DNA from: Paraburkholderia sabiae
GTDB taxonomy: Bacteria; Pseudomonadota; Gammaproteobacteria; Burkholderiales; Burkholderiaceae
DNA: 64,000 nucleotides
Reading direction: 5' to 3'
Assembly (NCBI RefSeq): GCF_030412785.1
Contig: NZ_CP125295.1
Coordinates: 4,216,001-4,280,000 of the forward strand
Below are positions 18,207 to 27,291 of this stretch, piece by piece. Numbering within the stretch: the first letter of the stretch is position 1; each line of letters starts with the position of its first letter. Position numbers and translations under genes: made by a program. The notes under the pieces were generated by a model that worked only from the letters and a program-made list of their open reading frames with translations, was not told the origin of the DNA and did not search any database.

Positions 18207-18291
18207 TGGATTCACTGCATACTGGCACCTGCTCGCAGTATCCGGGCGAGAAGACGCTGCCGGTCTGCCGACGCCGGAGCGGAGGACAGGC

Positions 18292-18885
18292 ATGAACATG
18301 AAGAAAATCGCTGAATTGCGACCGACGCAGGTAACGCACGGCGAGCGCGAAGTTCGTCAAAAGACCGAGACGTATCGCGCTTTGAGCCCGCACGACCTTG
18401 AAATGGCCATCGCCGAGAAACCGATTCCGATCGTTCTGGGTCCCGCGGCTCAATCCTATGCAATCGATCATCATCACGTGGCGACCGCGCTCTGGCATGT
18501 CGGGATCAAAACGGTCCCGGTTGTTCTGGTCGGTGACCTGTCGTCGCTCACCAGGGCGGAATTCTGGCTGACCATGGAAAACAACCGGTGGACCTATCCG
18601 TACGATCGAGAGGGCCAAAGGGTCGCGTTCGCGGACATGTACGAGCACGTCTGGCAACTGGCGGACGACGCATACCGCAGTCTCTCCGCTTCCGTGCGTG
18701 ACGCAGGCGGCTACGAGAAGACGGCTGTGCCGCTTGAAGAGTTTCGCTGGGCGGATTTCTTCAGATGTCGCCTGGCGCTGCCCGAGACCGACGCGGAATT
18801 CGAGGCGCTCGTCAAGCAGGCAGTCAAGCTCGCGAAGAGCAAGGCGGCATTGGGATTGCCCGGCTACATCGGGCCGGCCGACTGA
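18292..18885 (+). CDS. ParB-like nuclease-fold protein (ParBc_2 type)
   Basis: A 197-residue protein similar to the ParBc_2 group of putative ParB-like nucleases. It opens MNMKKIAELRPTQVTHGEREV, the typical two-parameter start of the group, and carries the ParB-like core with PIPIVLGPAAQSYAIDHHHVATAL. The DHHHVATAL element corresponds to the DGHHR-type motif of ParB. The C-terminal half (RWADFFRCRL, AKSKAALGLPGYIG) is family specific. There is no helix-turn-helix, so it is unlikely to be a true partition protein. A GGAGG box lies six bases before the ATG at 18292. A possible role in nucleotide hydrolysis is inference only. Confidence 0.85.
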   Translation: MNMKKIAELRPTQVTHGEREVRQKTETYRALSPHDLEMAIAEKPIPIVLGPAAQSYAIDHHHVATALWHVGIKTVPVVLVGDLSSLTRAEFWLTMENNRWTYPYDREGQRVAFADMYEHVWQLADDAYRSLSASVRDAGGYEKTAVPLEEFRWADFFRCRLALPETDAEFEALVKQAVKLAKSKAALGLPGYIGPAD

Positions 18886-19055
18886 GCGAGTTGCCACGGG
18901 TCAGGGCGCGCGTCGAATCGGGCAGCAGGGCGACCGAGTCAGGTTGGACGGCGAATGGCGCCGCCATGCTGCCGCCGCTGCACGCGGAGAAGGACTTCGC
19001 GTGATGAGCCTGAACGGCAACAGGAGAGTTCAACGGAGCTGGTGGAGGAACGGAC

Positions 19056-20300
19056 ATGAAGAAGACACTCGATCGATCGCAGCGACGGCGCCTCGGGAGA
19101 TGGCTGCCGTCAGCGGAGGATACGGTCGCGACATTTCGGCTTGAGCTTGCGGCCCGCGCTTACGAGCGGGGAGGCGCGACATTACGCGCGAATCCCGTGC
19201 GCGAACTTTCCGAACTGGTACAGAACGACGCGGTTCTGCGCATGGACTTCTCTAATGCAATTGCCGAGGCGCTCGAGCGAGGCTTCCAGCTAGGCTACCG
19301 CACGATTGAAGAACTGATGCTCATTATCGACTTTACGATGAGCTATGCACCGCCATTCAGCGAGTCGAGTCTGATTCATTGCCCGCTCAACGCTATCCTG
19401 GACTGGCCGATGTGTATGCCGTCGGGTTACGCACTATTCCGCGATCCGGCGCTCAACGCGCAGCTAAAACGCGTGCTGAATTGCTGGAGCGGTTATCTAA
19501 GCGGACCGCATTCGCGGCAGTACCTTCATGAGAAAGCTCCCGACGGATGGTTCAGCCCTGAAGCGGACCGACGTATCGGTCTGTCACAGTTCGTTTGCGA
19601 CAGGACGCGGCCTCACTGGGGTTTTGCTTCCTGGAACGGCTTCTTTACGCGCCAGTTCGCTCCTGACGCGAGGCCGGTAGCCGCGGCGGCCGACAACAAG
19701 ATCATCGTCAGTGCGTGCGAGGCGTCGCCTTACAACATTGAACACGGCATCGCGCTGCGCGATACCTTCTGGGTGAAAGCGCAGCCTTACTCGCTGCTGG
19801 ACATCTTCGCCGCGCGAGATCCAGATCTCGCGCAACGCTTCGTCGGCGGATCTGTGTATCAGGCTTTCCTGAGCGCATTTAACTATCATCGATGGCACGC
19901 ACCTGTCAGCGGTATCGTGACGCACGCATACGTCGTTGACGGCACATACTTTTCGGATGCAGAGGCAGAAGGGGAGGATCCGGGAGGACCCAACGATTCG
20001 CAGGGGTACACGAGCGCGGTAGCAACGCGGGCCATAATCGTCATTGAAAGCGACGATCGCGACGTTGGTCCGGTGGCATGTATCTTCGTAGGCATGGCTG
20101 ACGTCTCGTCATGTCTGATCGAGGTGGTTCCGGGTCAACGGCTACTGAAGGGGGAAGAACTGGGCTATTTCCAGTATGGCGGTTCGACTGCCTGCATGAT
20201 CTTTGCGCGCGATGTGATCCGGGATTTTATTCCTTGTCCGCCCTTCGACGATGACGGTCCGCCCGTCAAGATCAATGCGCACATTGCGACCGCACGTTAA
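19056..20300 (+). CDS. Phosphatidylserine decarboxylase family protein, PsiD-like
   Basis: A 414-residue soluble member of the phosphatidylserine decarboxylase superfamily. The first about 150 residues resemble the PSDC domain found before the catalytic part in fungal PsiD-type proteins (NDAVLRMDFSNAIAE, then NAILDWPMCMPSGYALF). The catalytic part has GFASWNGFFTRQF, FNYHRWHAPVSGIV and the C-terminal YGGSTACMIF, where GGST corresponds to the L/GGST self-cleavage site that generates the pyruvoyl cofactor. No transmembrane segment is present, unlike membrane PSD. It may decarboxylate an amino acid or a lipid head group; the substrate is not determinable. It lies 170 bases after the ParB-like gene. 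Confidence 0.85.
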   Translation: MKKTLDRSQRRRLGRWLPSAEDTVATFRLELAARAYERGGATLRANPVRELSELVQNDAVLRMDFSNAIAEALERGFQLGYRTIEELMLIIDFTMSYAPPFSESSLIHCPLNAILDWPMCMPSGYALFRDPALNAQLKRVLNCWSGYLSGPHSRQYLHEKAPDGWFSPEADRRIGLSQFVCDRTRPHWGFASWNGFFTRQFAPDARPVAAAADNKIIVSACEASPYNIEHGIALRDTFWVKAQPYSLLDIFAARDPDLAQRFVGGSVYQAFLSAFNYHRWHAPVSGIVTHAYVVDGTYFSDAEAEGEDPGGPNDSQGYTSAVATRAIIVIESDDRDVGPVACIFVGMADVSSCLIEVVPGQRLLKGEELGYFQYGGSTACMIFARDVIRDFIPCPPFDDDGPPVKINAHIATAR

Positions 20301-20618
20301 GCCGGACATGAATGGCTCAAGGCAGATGACATCGCGGTGAAGGCTGGGACTATTGCTGTGCGTGGTTCTCAGGTTATGTCGCAACGCTTCGTCGGCGACC
20401 TCCGGACCTGTTGCGCTGCTGCGCATGCGTACTTTGCGTTGGGGAACGGCCCCAGTCGAGGCAGGCCGATTCGCGTGAGACACGACCGTTCACGCGTGGC
20501 TCGCGAGCACGGTCTTTCCGGATCGATTCGGGAATAACGCTTGCGATCGTGCCCGTACCCGCCGGATCAGCGGAAGTCCGAGAGGTGCCGGTCCGGACAA
20601 CGTCAAGAGGGCGTAACC
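20301..20618. other. Intergenic region upstream of the Gfo/Idh/MocA gene
   Basis: This 318-base spacer has several short overlapping frames without recognisable products. It ends in AGAGGG, the ribosome-binding site of the gene at 20619. A promoter for that gene is expected here, but no clear -35/-10 pair could be assigned. Confidence 0.35.
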
Positions 20619-21776
20619 ATGAGCGTACTTTCGGCAATCGGCCTGGGCGCAGGCCGGAAAATCCGCTACGCAATCGTGGGCGTAGGTGATATCGCGCAGG
20701 AAGCAATGATGCCTGGCGTCGCCCATACCGGGAATTCCGAGATCACGGCGCTCGTGACAAGCGATTCCGAAAAGGCCCGGAAGGTTGGCGAGCAATACGA
20801 GGTGACCGATACGTATGGTTACGAGCAGTTCGACGACATGCTCGCGTCGGGCAAGGTCGATGCCATCTACCTCGCCACACCCAACTGGCGACACGGGGAA
20901 TTTGTGATGCCGGCCCTGAAGGCCGGCGTGCATGTACTTGTTGAAAAGCCGCTTGAAGTGTCGACTCAGCGGTGTCACGACATTATGGAAGCCGCTCGAG
21001 AGTCGAAAGCAAAGCTGATGGTCGCGTATCGCTTGCATTTCGAACCGGCCACGCTGGCGACCATCGAACGCATCCGATCCGGCGAGCTTGGAGAAATACA
21101 TTTGTTCACGTCCACCTTTGTTCAAAAGGTCGATCCGGCAAATCATCGCGCGCACAACGGCGTCGACGCAGGCCCCATCTTCGATATGGGTCCTTATCCG
21201 TTGAACGCCGCACGGTACGTGTTCGGGGAGGAGCCGACGGAGGTAGTCTCGGCAACCGGCGTGCGACATCCCGAGGCAGGACTTGGCGATTTCGACGATA
21301 CTGTCGCCGTCACCCTCCGATTTCCGGGCGATCGCCTTGCGCAGTTCTCGGTGTCATACGCGTTAAACGCTTTTGAGTCGTTTTCCGCACTCGGCACGAA
21401 GGGCAGCATAGCGATGCAGCCATGCTACACATACGGAAAACCGCTGGCGCACACTGCGATCATCGGTCAGGACGTACACACGCATTCTTTCAAAAACACG
21501 GATCATTTCGGCGGTGAGATGAAATACTTCTCGGACTGTATTCTGAACGGCACAGATCCGGAGCCGGATGCGGAAGAGGGATATGCAGACGTGCGAGTGC
21601 TTGAGGGTATCGTCAAGGCGCTGCAAAGTGGTAGCGCGGTCAAGCTTCGGCCATTCGCGCGTAAGCGGCGGATCGACACCTCCATGCAAAAGCAGACGCT
21701 GCGGGCCATTAAATCGCCCGATCTGGTAAATACGAGCAATCCGGGCGTGGGCGTCGACAAGGTTCCCAAGAATTGA
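20619..21776 (+). CDS. Gfo/Idh/MocA family oxidoreductase
   Basis: A 385-residue NAD(P)-dependent sugar dehydrogenase-like enzyme. The Rossmann segment is RYAIVGVGDIAQEAMMPG, the catalytic lysine lies in the family motif VEKPLEVS, and the C-terminal domain contains DMGPYPLNAARYVFG and EMKYFSDCIL. The group includes glucose-fructose oxidoreductase and related cytoplasmic sugar reductases. The start at 20619 was chosen because the Rossmann motif begins 15 residues later and AGAGGG precedes it. There is no Tat signal peptide, unlike Zymomonas glucose-fructose oxidoreductase. Its substrate is unknown. Confidence 0.9.
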   Translation: MSVLSAIGLGAGRKIRYAIVGVGDIAQEAMMPGVAHTGNSEITALVTSDSEKARKVGEQYEVTDTYGYEQFDDMLASGKVDAIYLATPNWRHGEFVMPALKAGVHVLVEKPLEVSTQRCHDIMEAARESKAKLMVAYRLHFEPATLATIERIRSGELGEIHLFTSTFVQKVDPANHRAHNGVDAGPIFDMGPYPLNAARYVFGEEPTEVVSATGVRHPEAGLGDFDDTVAVTLRFPGDRLAQFSVSYALNAFESFSALGTKGSIAMQPCYTYGKPLAHTAIIGQDVHTHSFKNTDHFGGEMKYFSDCILNGTDPEPDAEEGYADVRVLEGIVKALQSGSAVKLRPFARKRRIDTSMQKQTLRAIKSPDLVNTSNPGVGVDKVPKN

Positions 21777-22376
21777 CTTCGGTCCATGGTGCGTTTCGTC
21801 ACAGGTAGCTTTGCGTCGATGACGCTCACTTCGTAGCTTTTGCCGGGATCGTGATCGCAGACATCCCCCGACGACTGGCATCGACCGCCAGATTTTCCCG
21901 TTTCTGTAGCATTTCTGAACGGGTGCACACAGGGTGGGCGACATATACTCGTTTCATCCATCACGGGAGAGATGCGCATGGATCGGCAGCCGGCGAGCAT
22001 GCAGCACCGTCACCTGGTCATGTCGACGCTGTGGATACGTGCCCCCTGGACCAGATCCGCAAACAGCGGCTGCGCCTGCAGACCCTGCGACAAGCGGCGT
22101 CCCGTGAAACCGGGGGCGCCTTTCTAGATGCACTGTATGGTCTGCTGCGTGTGCAGTGGCAGCATCGCCGCACAATCCAGCGCTCACTGCGCATACGCGA
22201 TCGCCTCTGATGCATCTGCGTCGAAATCCGCCTGTTGTGGGACGGGAAAGCGCCCCACCGCGACGACATGCCGCGATCCATCGACGCACAACGCCGAGAG
22301 GCGCGTTGGCGACGAATCGCGTGAATTCGTCAAGCGCATCCACGCATAGAACGGGTGGGTCGAACGAATGCGGCGA
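21777..22376. other. Gap with at most one small gene
   Basis: About 600 bases between the oxidoreductase and the GNAT gene. The only protein-like signal is the frame ending at 22210, listed separately. Short frames starting at ATG 21972 (after GGGAGAG) read in a different phase and stop at about 22130, so an upstream piece of the same small gene may have been frameshifted. No repeat or RNA gene was recognised. Confidence 0.35.
22031..22210 (+). CDS. Possible small hypothetical protein
   Basis: A 59-codon frame from GTG 22031 reading MDTCPLDQIRKQRLRLQT and ending RTIQRSLRIRDRL. It is basic and helical and has codon use like a real gene, with many CTG and CGC codons. No clear ribosome-binding site is present at this GTG. 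The frame extends upstream without a good start; a frameshifted longer gene starting at 21972 is an alternative. Confidence 0.35.
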   Translation: MDTCPLDQIRKQRLRLQTLRQAASRETGGAFLDALYGLLRVQWQHRRTIQRSLRIRDRL

Positions 22377-22814
22377 CTAGACCGCCTTCTTCATGGAAGG
22401 AGCCGGGTGCGAGACATAGTCGCGTCGCTCATAGAATGCGACCGCGTCGGGCTTGGCGTCGAGAAATACCCAGTTCATGTTGCGCGCGCGTGCATCCGCT
22501 TCTGCATAGTCCATCAACGCATGACCCGCGCCGCTTCCCCGGTGGCTGTCAGCAACGATAAGGTCGTCAACGTACAGGAACGCCCCTCTCGCTAAGGTGT
22601 GAACAGGCCGCATACCCAGCAATCCGATCAGCTTTCCGTTTGTGAACGCGCCGAGCAGTTCATAGCCGGAATACGATTGTTGAGCAACGGCCCGAAGAAA
22701 CGCCATTTCGTCCAACGAGCGGAGCTCAGCCATCACAGGAAATGCGATTGGCCACTCGGTGGGAGAAAGCCGTCGAACGGTTATGGCGGCGGTAGAGCGA
22801 GTAGAAGTTGTCAT
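22377..22814 (-). CDS. GNAT family N-acetyltransferase
   Basis: A 145-residue acetyltransferase. The acetyl-CoA binding motif A appears as LYVDDLIVADSHRGSGAGHAL (key residues V-A-D-S-H-R-G-S-G-A-G), and the C-terminal AVAFYERRDY is the typical motif B ending. The N-terminal region provides the acceptor site and is not diagnostic. A GAGGAAAA box precedes the ATG at 22814. It likely acetylates a small amine or a protein N-terminus. It is followed by, but faces the same way as, the flavin oxidase-like gene on the minus strand. Confidence 0.9.
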   Translation of the reverse strand: MTTSTRSTAAITVRRLSPTEWPIAFPVMAELRSLDEMAFLRAVAQQSYSGYELLGAFTNGKLIGLLGMRPVHTLARGAFLYVDDLIVADSHRGSGAGHALMDYAEADARARNMNWVFLDAKPDAVAFYERRDYVSHPAPSMKKAV

Positions 22815-22869
22815 TTTTCCTCGTCCTCAAACTTGTTGATGCATCCCAAAGCCGGCATCGCGTGCATAT

Positions 22870-23457
22870 TCAGGGTGCGATCCAGCTGCGGTGCCAGATG
22901 TCGCCCTGACGAACGAAGCGCGCGCGCCATTGACGATCCGGTGTCGAATGATTCAGCCAATCCAGGCTGGTGGGGCTCACCTCAACGACGCAGAAATGCT
23001 TGAAACCTTCGTCCGGATCAGGGGCATCGCGTGTCTCGTCGAGCGCATCGTCCGGCCGGCTCACAGGCGTTCCAGGTGCGAGGCGCGTCCGATATTCGAT
23101 CAGGTCATGGTCGGGACTGGACCTCCACGCATCGAGTCGCGCTTGCCCGTCGCGGACGATCCGCGTTACGCCGAGCACGCGGAGTTGCAGGTTGTGAACA
23201 GGGTCGACGCCTACCAGCGCGACGCGCGGCTCATCGCTTAATTCTGCAATCTTCGGCGAGCGCAGGTCGGTATGGAAAGTGAGCAGGTTCTTCGGTTCAC
23301 TTACGCTCCGAAGTAGCACTGTGCGCACGTTCGGGCAGCCGCCGAAGCTGACCGTCGCCGCCTGCATCACCTTGAACGGATTATTTTCTTCGCGGACCGC
23401 GGCAGCGAGGCAATCCCAAATTCGGTCATAGATCTGTTCGAGGTTCACCGAGTCCAT
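22870..23457 (-). CDS. Pyridoxamine 5'-phosphate oxidase-like flavin protein
   Basis: A protein of about 195 residues of the pyridoxamine-phosphate-oxidase-like split-barrel family. Recognisable elements are VRTVLLRSVSEPKNLLTFHTD (FMN phosphate region, key residues R-T-V-L-L-R), SPKIAELSDEPRVAL, and a C-terminal WRARFVRQGDIWHRSWIAP, which matches the Alr4036-type group. Members bind FMN; a true PNPOx activity is not certain. The ATG at 23457 is close to AAGGA with poor spacing; a GTG at 23505 is an alternative. It lies between the GNAT gene and the Na/Pi cotransporter on the same strand. Confidence 0.8.
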   Translation of the reverse strand: MDSVNLEQIYDRIWDCLAAAVREENNPFKVMQAATVSFGGCPNVRTVLLRSVSEPKNLLTFHTDLRSPKIAELSDEPRVALVGVDPVHNLQLRVLGVTRIVRDGQARLDAWRSSPDHDLIEYRTRLAPGTPVSRPDDALDETRDAPDPDEGFKHFCVVEVSPTSLDWLNHSTPDRQWRARFVRQGDIWHRSWIAP

Positions 23458-23511
23458 TCCTTTCAAGCCGGCCTTGGGTTCATGTTGGAGACAGACTGTC
23501 GACACGCAAGT

Positions 23512-25233
23512 CTAGCGGCTTTGGAGGGGCAGCCGAGAAGACGATTCGCCCGTCGATAAATCTTTGTCCAGCGACGGGTACGAGTCGTTCGCCGCGATCC
23601 GGCTCACCAGCAGCACTCCATCACGCTCCAGGATCGGGTACGCAGCAGCCGCAACGATATGCGAATTGATGAGTTTCATATCGCAGAGCAGGTCGAGATG
23701 CATTGCGCTGGTCTGCGCGGTGTCCAGACGACCCGAGCGTAACCTTTCGAAATGTGCAGCGGTCGCCGCGGACTCCGCTGCGCGGAATGTCACCTTTTCA
23801 TCGGCAAGCGTCCGGGCGATACGTGCATCCTGCGTCATGAGCAACGACGCGGCGGTTCGCAGATTGACGGTCAGACGGTCCAGCATATCGAGCAATTCGG
23901 CCTCGCCTTCCTTCGAAAACGCAAGCCGACGCTTCACTCGTTTGGTCGCATGCGGAAGCAGATTGAGATCTACGACGTCGCCCGCCTGCTCGATATTTAC
24001 GACGAAAGTCAGTATCTCGTTCAGACGCTGCCGATCGTCGTCGGTTAACTGCTCGGGATCGAGTGATGTGAGGTAGGTTTTGATCGCCGCATTGAGGCTA
24101 TCCAGTATGTCGTCGCGCTGGCGGGTTTCGGTGACCAGCCTGCGATCGCCATTCGAGAGTACCGCCCGTGCGCCTGCCAGCATATCGCCCAGGACATCCG
24201 CTAGTCGAAGCGCTTCACGCGCCGCATTGGCAAGCGCCACGACCGGAAATTGCCTCGACATTGGGTCCAGGTACAGCGGTTGTCCCGGATCGGCGCTGCG
24301 TTCCTGCTGAGGCAGCAACCGCGCCAACAGTGCGGCATAGGGAGAGAGGACCAGCATGAACAGCCCAGCAACGATCAGATTGAAGAGAGTATGAAAATCC
24401 GCGACGACCCGCGCGTTATCCGGTTCGATGGTAACCATGGCGCGGCCGATCGGGTCGAGCGCTGCCATCGCGATCACGACGCCGGTTGCTCGCGATAGCA
24501 GATTGCCGATGGCCAGGCGCTTCGCTGCCGGGTCAGTCGACTGCGTTCCTTCCAGCACCGGGTTAATCGCGGTACCGAGATTGGCTCCGAGGACTAGCGC
24601 GAAGGCGGCATCTGGCGGGACCACGTTTTGTGCACAGAGCGACATGATGAAAAGAACGACGGCAACGCTCGAATGCGTCGCCCACGTCAAGCCCGCCGCG
24701 ACCAGGACGTTCAGCAGCGGTGCACTCGACGCCGCGTGCAACTGCGTACTGAGAATGGACACATCGTCCTGATCCATCATCAGGCGAAGCAACTGGTGTA
24801 GCGCGAGCAGCATCAGACCCAGGCCGATCAAGGTTCGGCCAAGATCATGCGTGCGAGTGTTCGCCGCCTTGCGGAACATCAGAACGCCGACGAGGATCAG
24901 CGCTGGCGACGCAGCCGAAACATCGAACGACAAGGCCTGGACGATCAGCGTCGTGCCGACGTTCGCGCCCAGCATCACTGCGAGCGCTGGAACAGTCTCG
25001 ACAAGCCCAGCCGCGACCAGTCCCGCTGTCATGAGACCAGTGGCCGTACTGCTCTGAAGGATCGCAGTGATGCCCAGCCCCGCAAGGAAAGCGCAAAACC
25101 GCCCATGCAGGGCACGTCCGAGAAGTGTACGAAGCCCGGCACCAAATACGCGCTGAATGCCGCTTTGAACCATATGGGTTCCCCATAGGAGCAAGGCGAC
25201 GGAGCCAGCGAGGTCTAGCAGCGTAAGCGACAA
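23512..25233 (-). CDS. Na/Pi cotransporter family protein
   Basis: A 573-residue inner-membrane protein. The first about 320 residues hold two inverted repeats of the sodium-phosphate symporter fold, each with a QSST-type signature (ITAILQSSTATGLMTAG and WATHSSVAVVLFIMSL). The C-terminal 200 residues are soluble and helical, resembling PhoU-like bundles (REALRLADVLGDMLAG, TFVVNIEQAGDVVDLN). The predicted role is sodium-coupled uptake or homeostasis of phosphate. Translation appears to start at TTG 25233, supported by AAGGAAG six bases upstream. The pattern is the NptA/YjbB type rather than PitA or Pst. Confidence 0.9.
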   Translation of the reverse strand: MSLTLLDLAGSVALLLWGTHMVQSGIQRVFGAGLRTLLGRALHGRFCAFLAGLGITAILQSSTATGLMTAGLVAAGLVETVPALAVMLGANVGTTLIVQALSFDVSAASPALILVGVLMFRKAANTRTHDLGRTLIGLGLMLLALHQLLRLMMDQDDVSILSTQLHAASSAPLLNVLVAAGLTWATHSSVAVVLFIMSLCAQNVVPPDAAFALVLGANLGTAINPVLEGTQSTDPAAKRLAIGNLLSRATGVVIAMAALDPIGRAMVTIEPDNARVVADFHTLFNLIVAGLFMLVLSPYAALLARLLPQQERSADPGQPLYLDPMSRQFPVVALANAAREALRLADVLGDMLAGARAVLSNGDRRLVTETRQRDDILDSLNAAIKTYLTSLDPEQLTDDDRQRLNEILTFVVNIEQAGDVVDLNLLPHATKRVKRRLAFSKEGEAELLDMLDRLTVNLRTAASLLMTQDARIARTLADEKVTFRAAESAATAAHFERLRSGRLDTAQTSAMHLDLLCDMKLINSHIVAAAAYPILERDGVLLVSRIAANDSYPSLDKDLSTGESSSRLPLQSR

Positions 25234-25492
25234 CGTTTTCTTCCTTTATCGGCGAGCTTCAGTTTCGCGTCAACCTTTTACTTATATCTGGCGCAGCATA
25301 CAAAGGGCCTGTCGCCTGCTTCTGCAACGCGCGCATTTGTCTCGAGAGGAAAAGTGGACCAGGAACAGCGCGACAGATGCTTGCAATGGGTGCCTGCGGC
25401 GCTGCAATGAGGGTTTACTGACACACGACGCCCATTGAAGAAAGTATTGAGGCAAATCACAATAGGTTCTTCATACACAGCGCATCACTACT

Positions 25493-25744
25493 GTGAATAG
25501 ACGAAACGCGAACTTCCAAGTGCTTCCGGCAGTTTTGATTAGTGGAACGCCGGAGGAAGTGGACCGCTATCTGGTGGAAGTACTCTGGGGAACGCCAGGC
25601 CCCGCGCCTTCCATGGACGATGTCGTCCGGTGGATCGGTTGCCTTCATAAGCGTGGCGACGACTTCGGATCGCACCAGGCAGCCTGCTACTACTGGCTCT
25701 GTGAGCATCGGGCCGGTTGTCCGCCTTGGTTCTTTCCGAAATGA
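25493..25744 (+). CDS. Small hypothetical protein
   Basis: An 83-residue frame from GTG 25493. The core reads GTPEEVDRYLVEVLWGTPG and then VVRWIGCLHKRGDDFGSH and CYYWLCEHRAGCPPWFF, with four Cys and several Trp residues, which may bind metal or stabilise a small fold. Composition is clearly protein-like, but no strong ribosome-binding site is seen. It is followed by the convergent Nudix gene 84 bases away. Confidence 0.5.
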   Translation: MNRRNANFQVLPAVLISGTPEEVDRYLVEVLWGTPGPAPSMDDVVRWIGCLHKRGDDFGSHQAACYYWLCEHRAGCPPWFFPK

Positions 25745-25828
25745 GCCGGCTACGTTTTAGACTGGCAGAACATCGCTTCCGCAAGATCACGTCATCAGCC
25801 TCGATGTCTTGCGCATGATCGGCGCCCG

Positions 25829-26311
25829 TCACGGTCCATCGACTCGCTCCATTGACTCATCGACGTCATGGGAGACGTCGTGCGCCTCCAGCGGTTGGGC
25901 ACTGACACTCGGGTCCTCGCCGTTGCGAAGACGTGCATGTCTGAGCAGGGAAGGCACCCGCGATATGTAGAGCGAGATTCCCTTGGTCGAGATGCTGGCC
26001 GGCAGGCGCGTAACACCTTGAAATCCGACCCATCGGCACCGTGCTATCTCGTTGCCCGGCTTTGGCTGCGCGCCGGGCGGCAGATGAGCGACGAATATGA
26101 AGTGTCGAGTGCGGGCTCCCCAGAACTGGAAGAGGTAATCGACGCGCAGTGCAGACAGTTGCGTCTCTTCCTGCAATTCCCGTATGGCAGCAGCCGAAAG
26201 CGATTCCCGGCATTTGCGGCTGCCTCCTGGTAATGCCCATCGTCCTCTCCGCTTTGCGACGAGCAATATCCGCTCGTCTCTTATGCATATAACGGTCGCG
26301 CGGTGCTTCAT
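25829..26311 (-). CDS. Nudix hydrolase
   Basis: A 160-residue Nudix-fold enzyme. The Nudix box spans GSRKCRESLSAAAIRELQEE followed by TQL: G-x5-E-x7-REL-x-EE is conserved, but the usual Gly near the end of the box is Gln (EETQL). The catalytic Glu residues that bind magnesium are intact. The strand before it, RRGRWALPGG, is typical. It should hydrolyse a nucleoside diphosphate linked to another group. The ATG at 26311 has a GGAGGA box seven bases upstream, favouring it over a start 12 codons earlier. The C-terminal 40 residues are hydrophilic and not conserved in the core fold. Confidence 0.85.
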   Translation of the reverse strand: MKHRATVICIRDERILLVAKRRGRWALPGGSRKCRESLSAAAIRELQEETQLSALRVDYLFQFWGARTRHFIFVAHLPPGAQPKPGNEIARCRWVGFQGVTRLPASISTKGISLYISRVPSLLRHARLRNGEDPSVSAQPLEAHDVSHDVDESMERVDGP

Positions 26312-26616
26312 TCGCCTGTCCTCCATGACTTGGGAGTAGCAGTCCACGTGCCGTCGGTCCTGTCACGTAGTCAAATCGAAATGGTCGCTTCTGCGACGCC
26401 GGCAGATCCTTGATCTGCCCGCCCGTACGAAACCCATCCTTTCTGAACGGACGACGAATCTTAACTTTTGCATATGTGTACCGTAGGCTCACTGCACACT
26501 AGGGCATTTATCGTCGCTGGCACTGATGATCGATGAAGCTGCGGATGCCGAATGACGATGGCGGATGCGCCAAGAGACTCGGCAAACGATGAAACGGACA
26601 ATTCGAGGAGACGGCA
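26312..26616. other. Gap with a small hairpin, no gene
   Basis: About 305 bases between the Nudix gene and the small gene at 26617. A perfect hairpin GGCAGATC-CTT-GATCTGCC lies at 26401-26419. The stretch 26460-26500 is more AT-rich than its surroundings and may hold a promoter for the small plus-strand gene. No coding frame is supported. Confidence 0.4.
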
Positions 26617-26838
26617 ATGCTGAGTCCACACGAGCTTTCCATGTTGCTTCTCATCAAGAGTGCGACCGAATCGATCGACCTCGACCACACCGATCTCAAT
26701 GCACTGCTGCAGCAACAGCTTGTCTCGCGGCAACGGTGTGACGACGGCATCGAACGTCTGGCGCTGACGCCAGCCGGTTTGTTAATGGTGAGGGCGATCA
26801 TGTCAACGGCTGGACGCAACGTGCGATACCGCGCGTAA
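26617..26838 (+). CDS. Small hypothetical protein
   Basis: A 73-residue protein: MLSPHELSMLLLIKSATESI, then LDHTDLNALLQQQLVSRQ and a LTPAGLLMVRAI element. The layout (helix, helix, basic strand ending in TPAG) resembles a small winged-helix of the type seen in transcription-associated proteins, but this is a weak inference. A CGAGGAGA box precedes the ATG at good spacing. It sits just upstream of the duplicated SDR fragment. Confidence 0.65.
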   Translation: MLSPHELSMLLLIKSATESIDLDHTDLNALLQQQLVSRQRCDDGIERLALTPAGLLMVRAIMSTAGRNVRYRA

Positions 26839-26901
26839 CGGCGCGATTCTACGCGATCACCGGTCGGGCGGGCCACCCGGAGCGCCCGGCCTGGGGGCCC
26901 C

Positions 26902-27144
26902 GCTCAGTTTCTCGCAAAGCAGGGAATTCGCGTCAATTGCGTTGCGCCGGGGCCAATCTGGACGCCGCTGATTCCTTCAACCATGCCAGAAGATAAGGTC
27001 GTAAACTTGGGAAAGAAGGTGCCAATGGAGCGGCTCGGTCAACCAGTCGAACTCGCGCCAGCGTACGTCATGCTCGCGACCGATGAAGCGAGCTATGTGT
27101 CTGGCGCGACGATCGCCGTAACTGGCGGCGCGCCGATTCTATAG
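26902..27144 (+). pseudogene. SDR C-terminal fragment, decayed copy of the 650 gene
   Basis: The frame from 26902 reads AQFLAKQGIRVNCVAPG, IWTPLIPSTMPEDKVVN, then VPMERLGQP and ends SGATIAVTGGAPIL before a TAG. This is nearly the same as the last third of the SDR at 650-1516 (LAQLLAEQGVRVNCVAPG ... GGAPIL). The first two-thirds, including the cofactor loop and catalytic Tyr/Lys, are missing and no start is present. It is therefore a remnant of a duplicated or horizontally acquired paralogue. Confidence 0.88.
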
Positions 27145-27291
27145 GTTCATGCGAGTGCGGTCTCGAGTATAGCTAACCTATATGTAGCGAAAACGTGCCG
27201 CCTCTGCACTCAACCACACGCAGCGAGCGGGATGGGTGCACGTCGGCTTTGACTGGTATCGGAGGTCAGTTCACATGCTCTCGACTGTCAA

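Noticed and set aside
18222..18240. A possible sigma-54 promoter (TGGCAC then CGCAG) before the ParB-like gene
   Set aside because: The distance between the GG and GC elements is one base too short for the sigma-54 consensus.
25349..25410. An 18-codon frame after GAGAGGAAAA in the gap before 25493
   Set aside because: It is too short to support as a gene without homologues.
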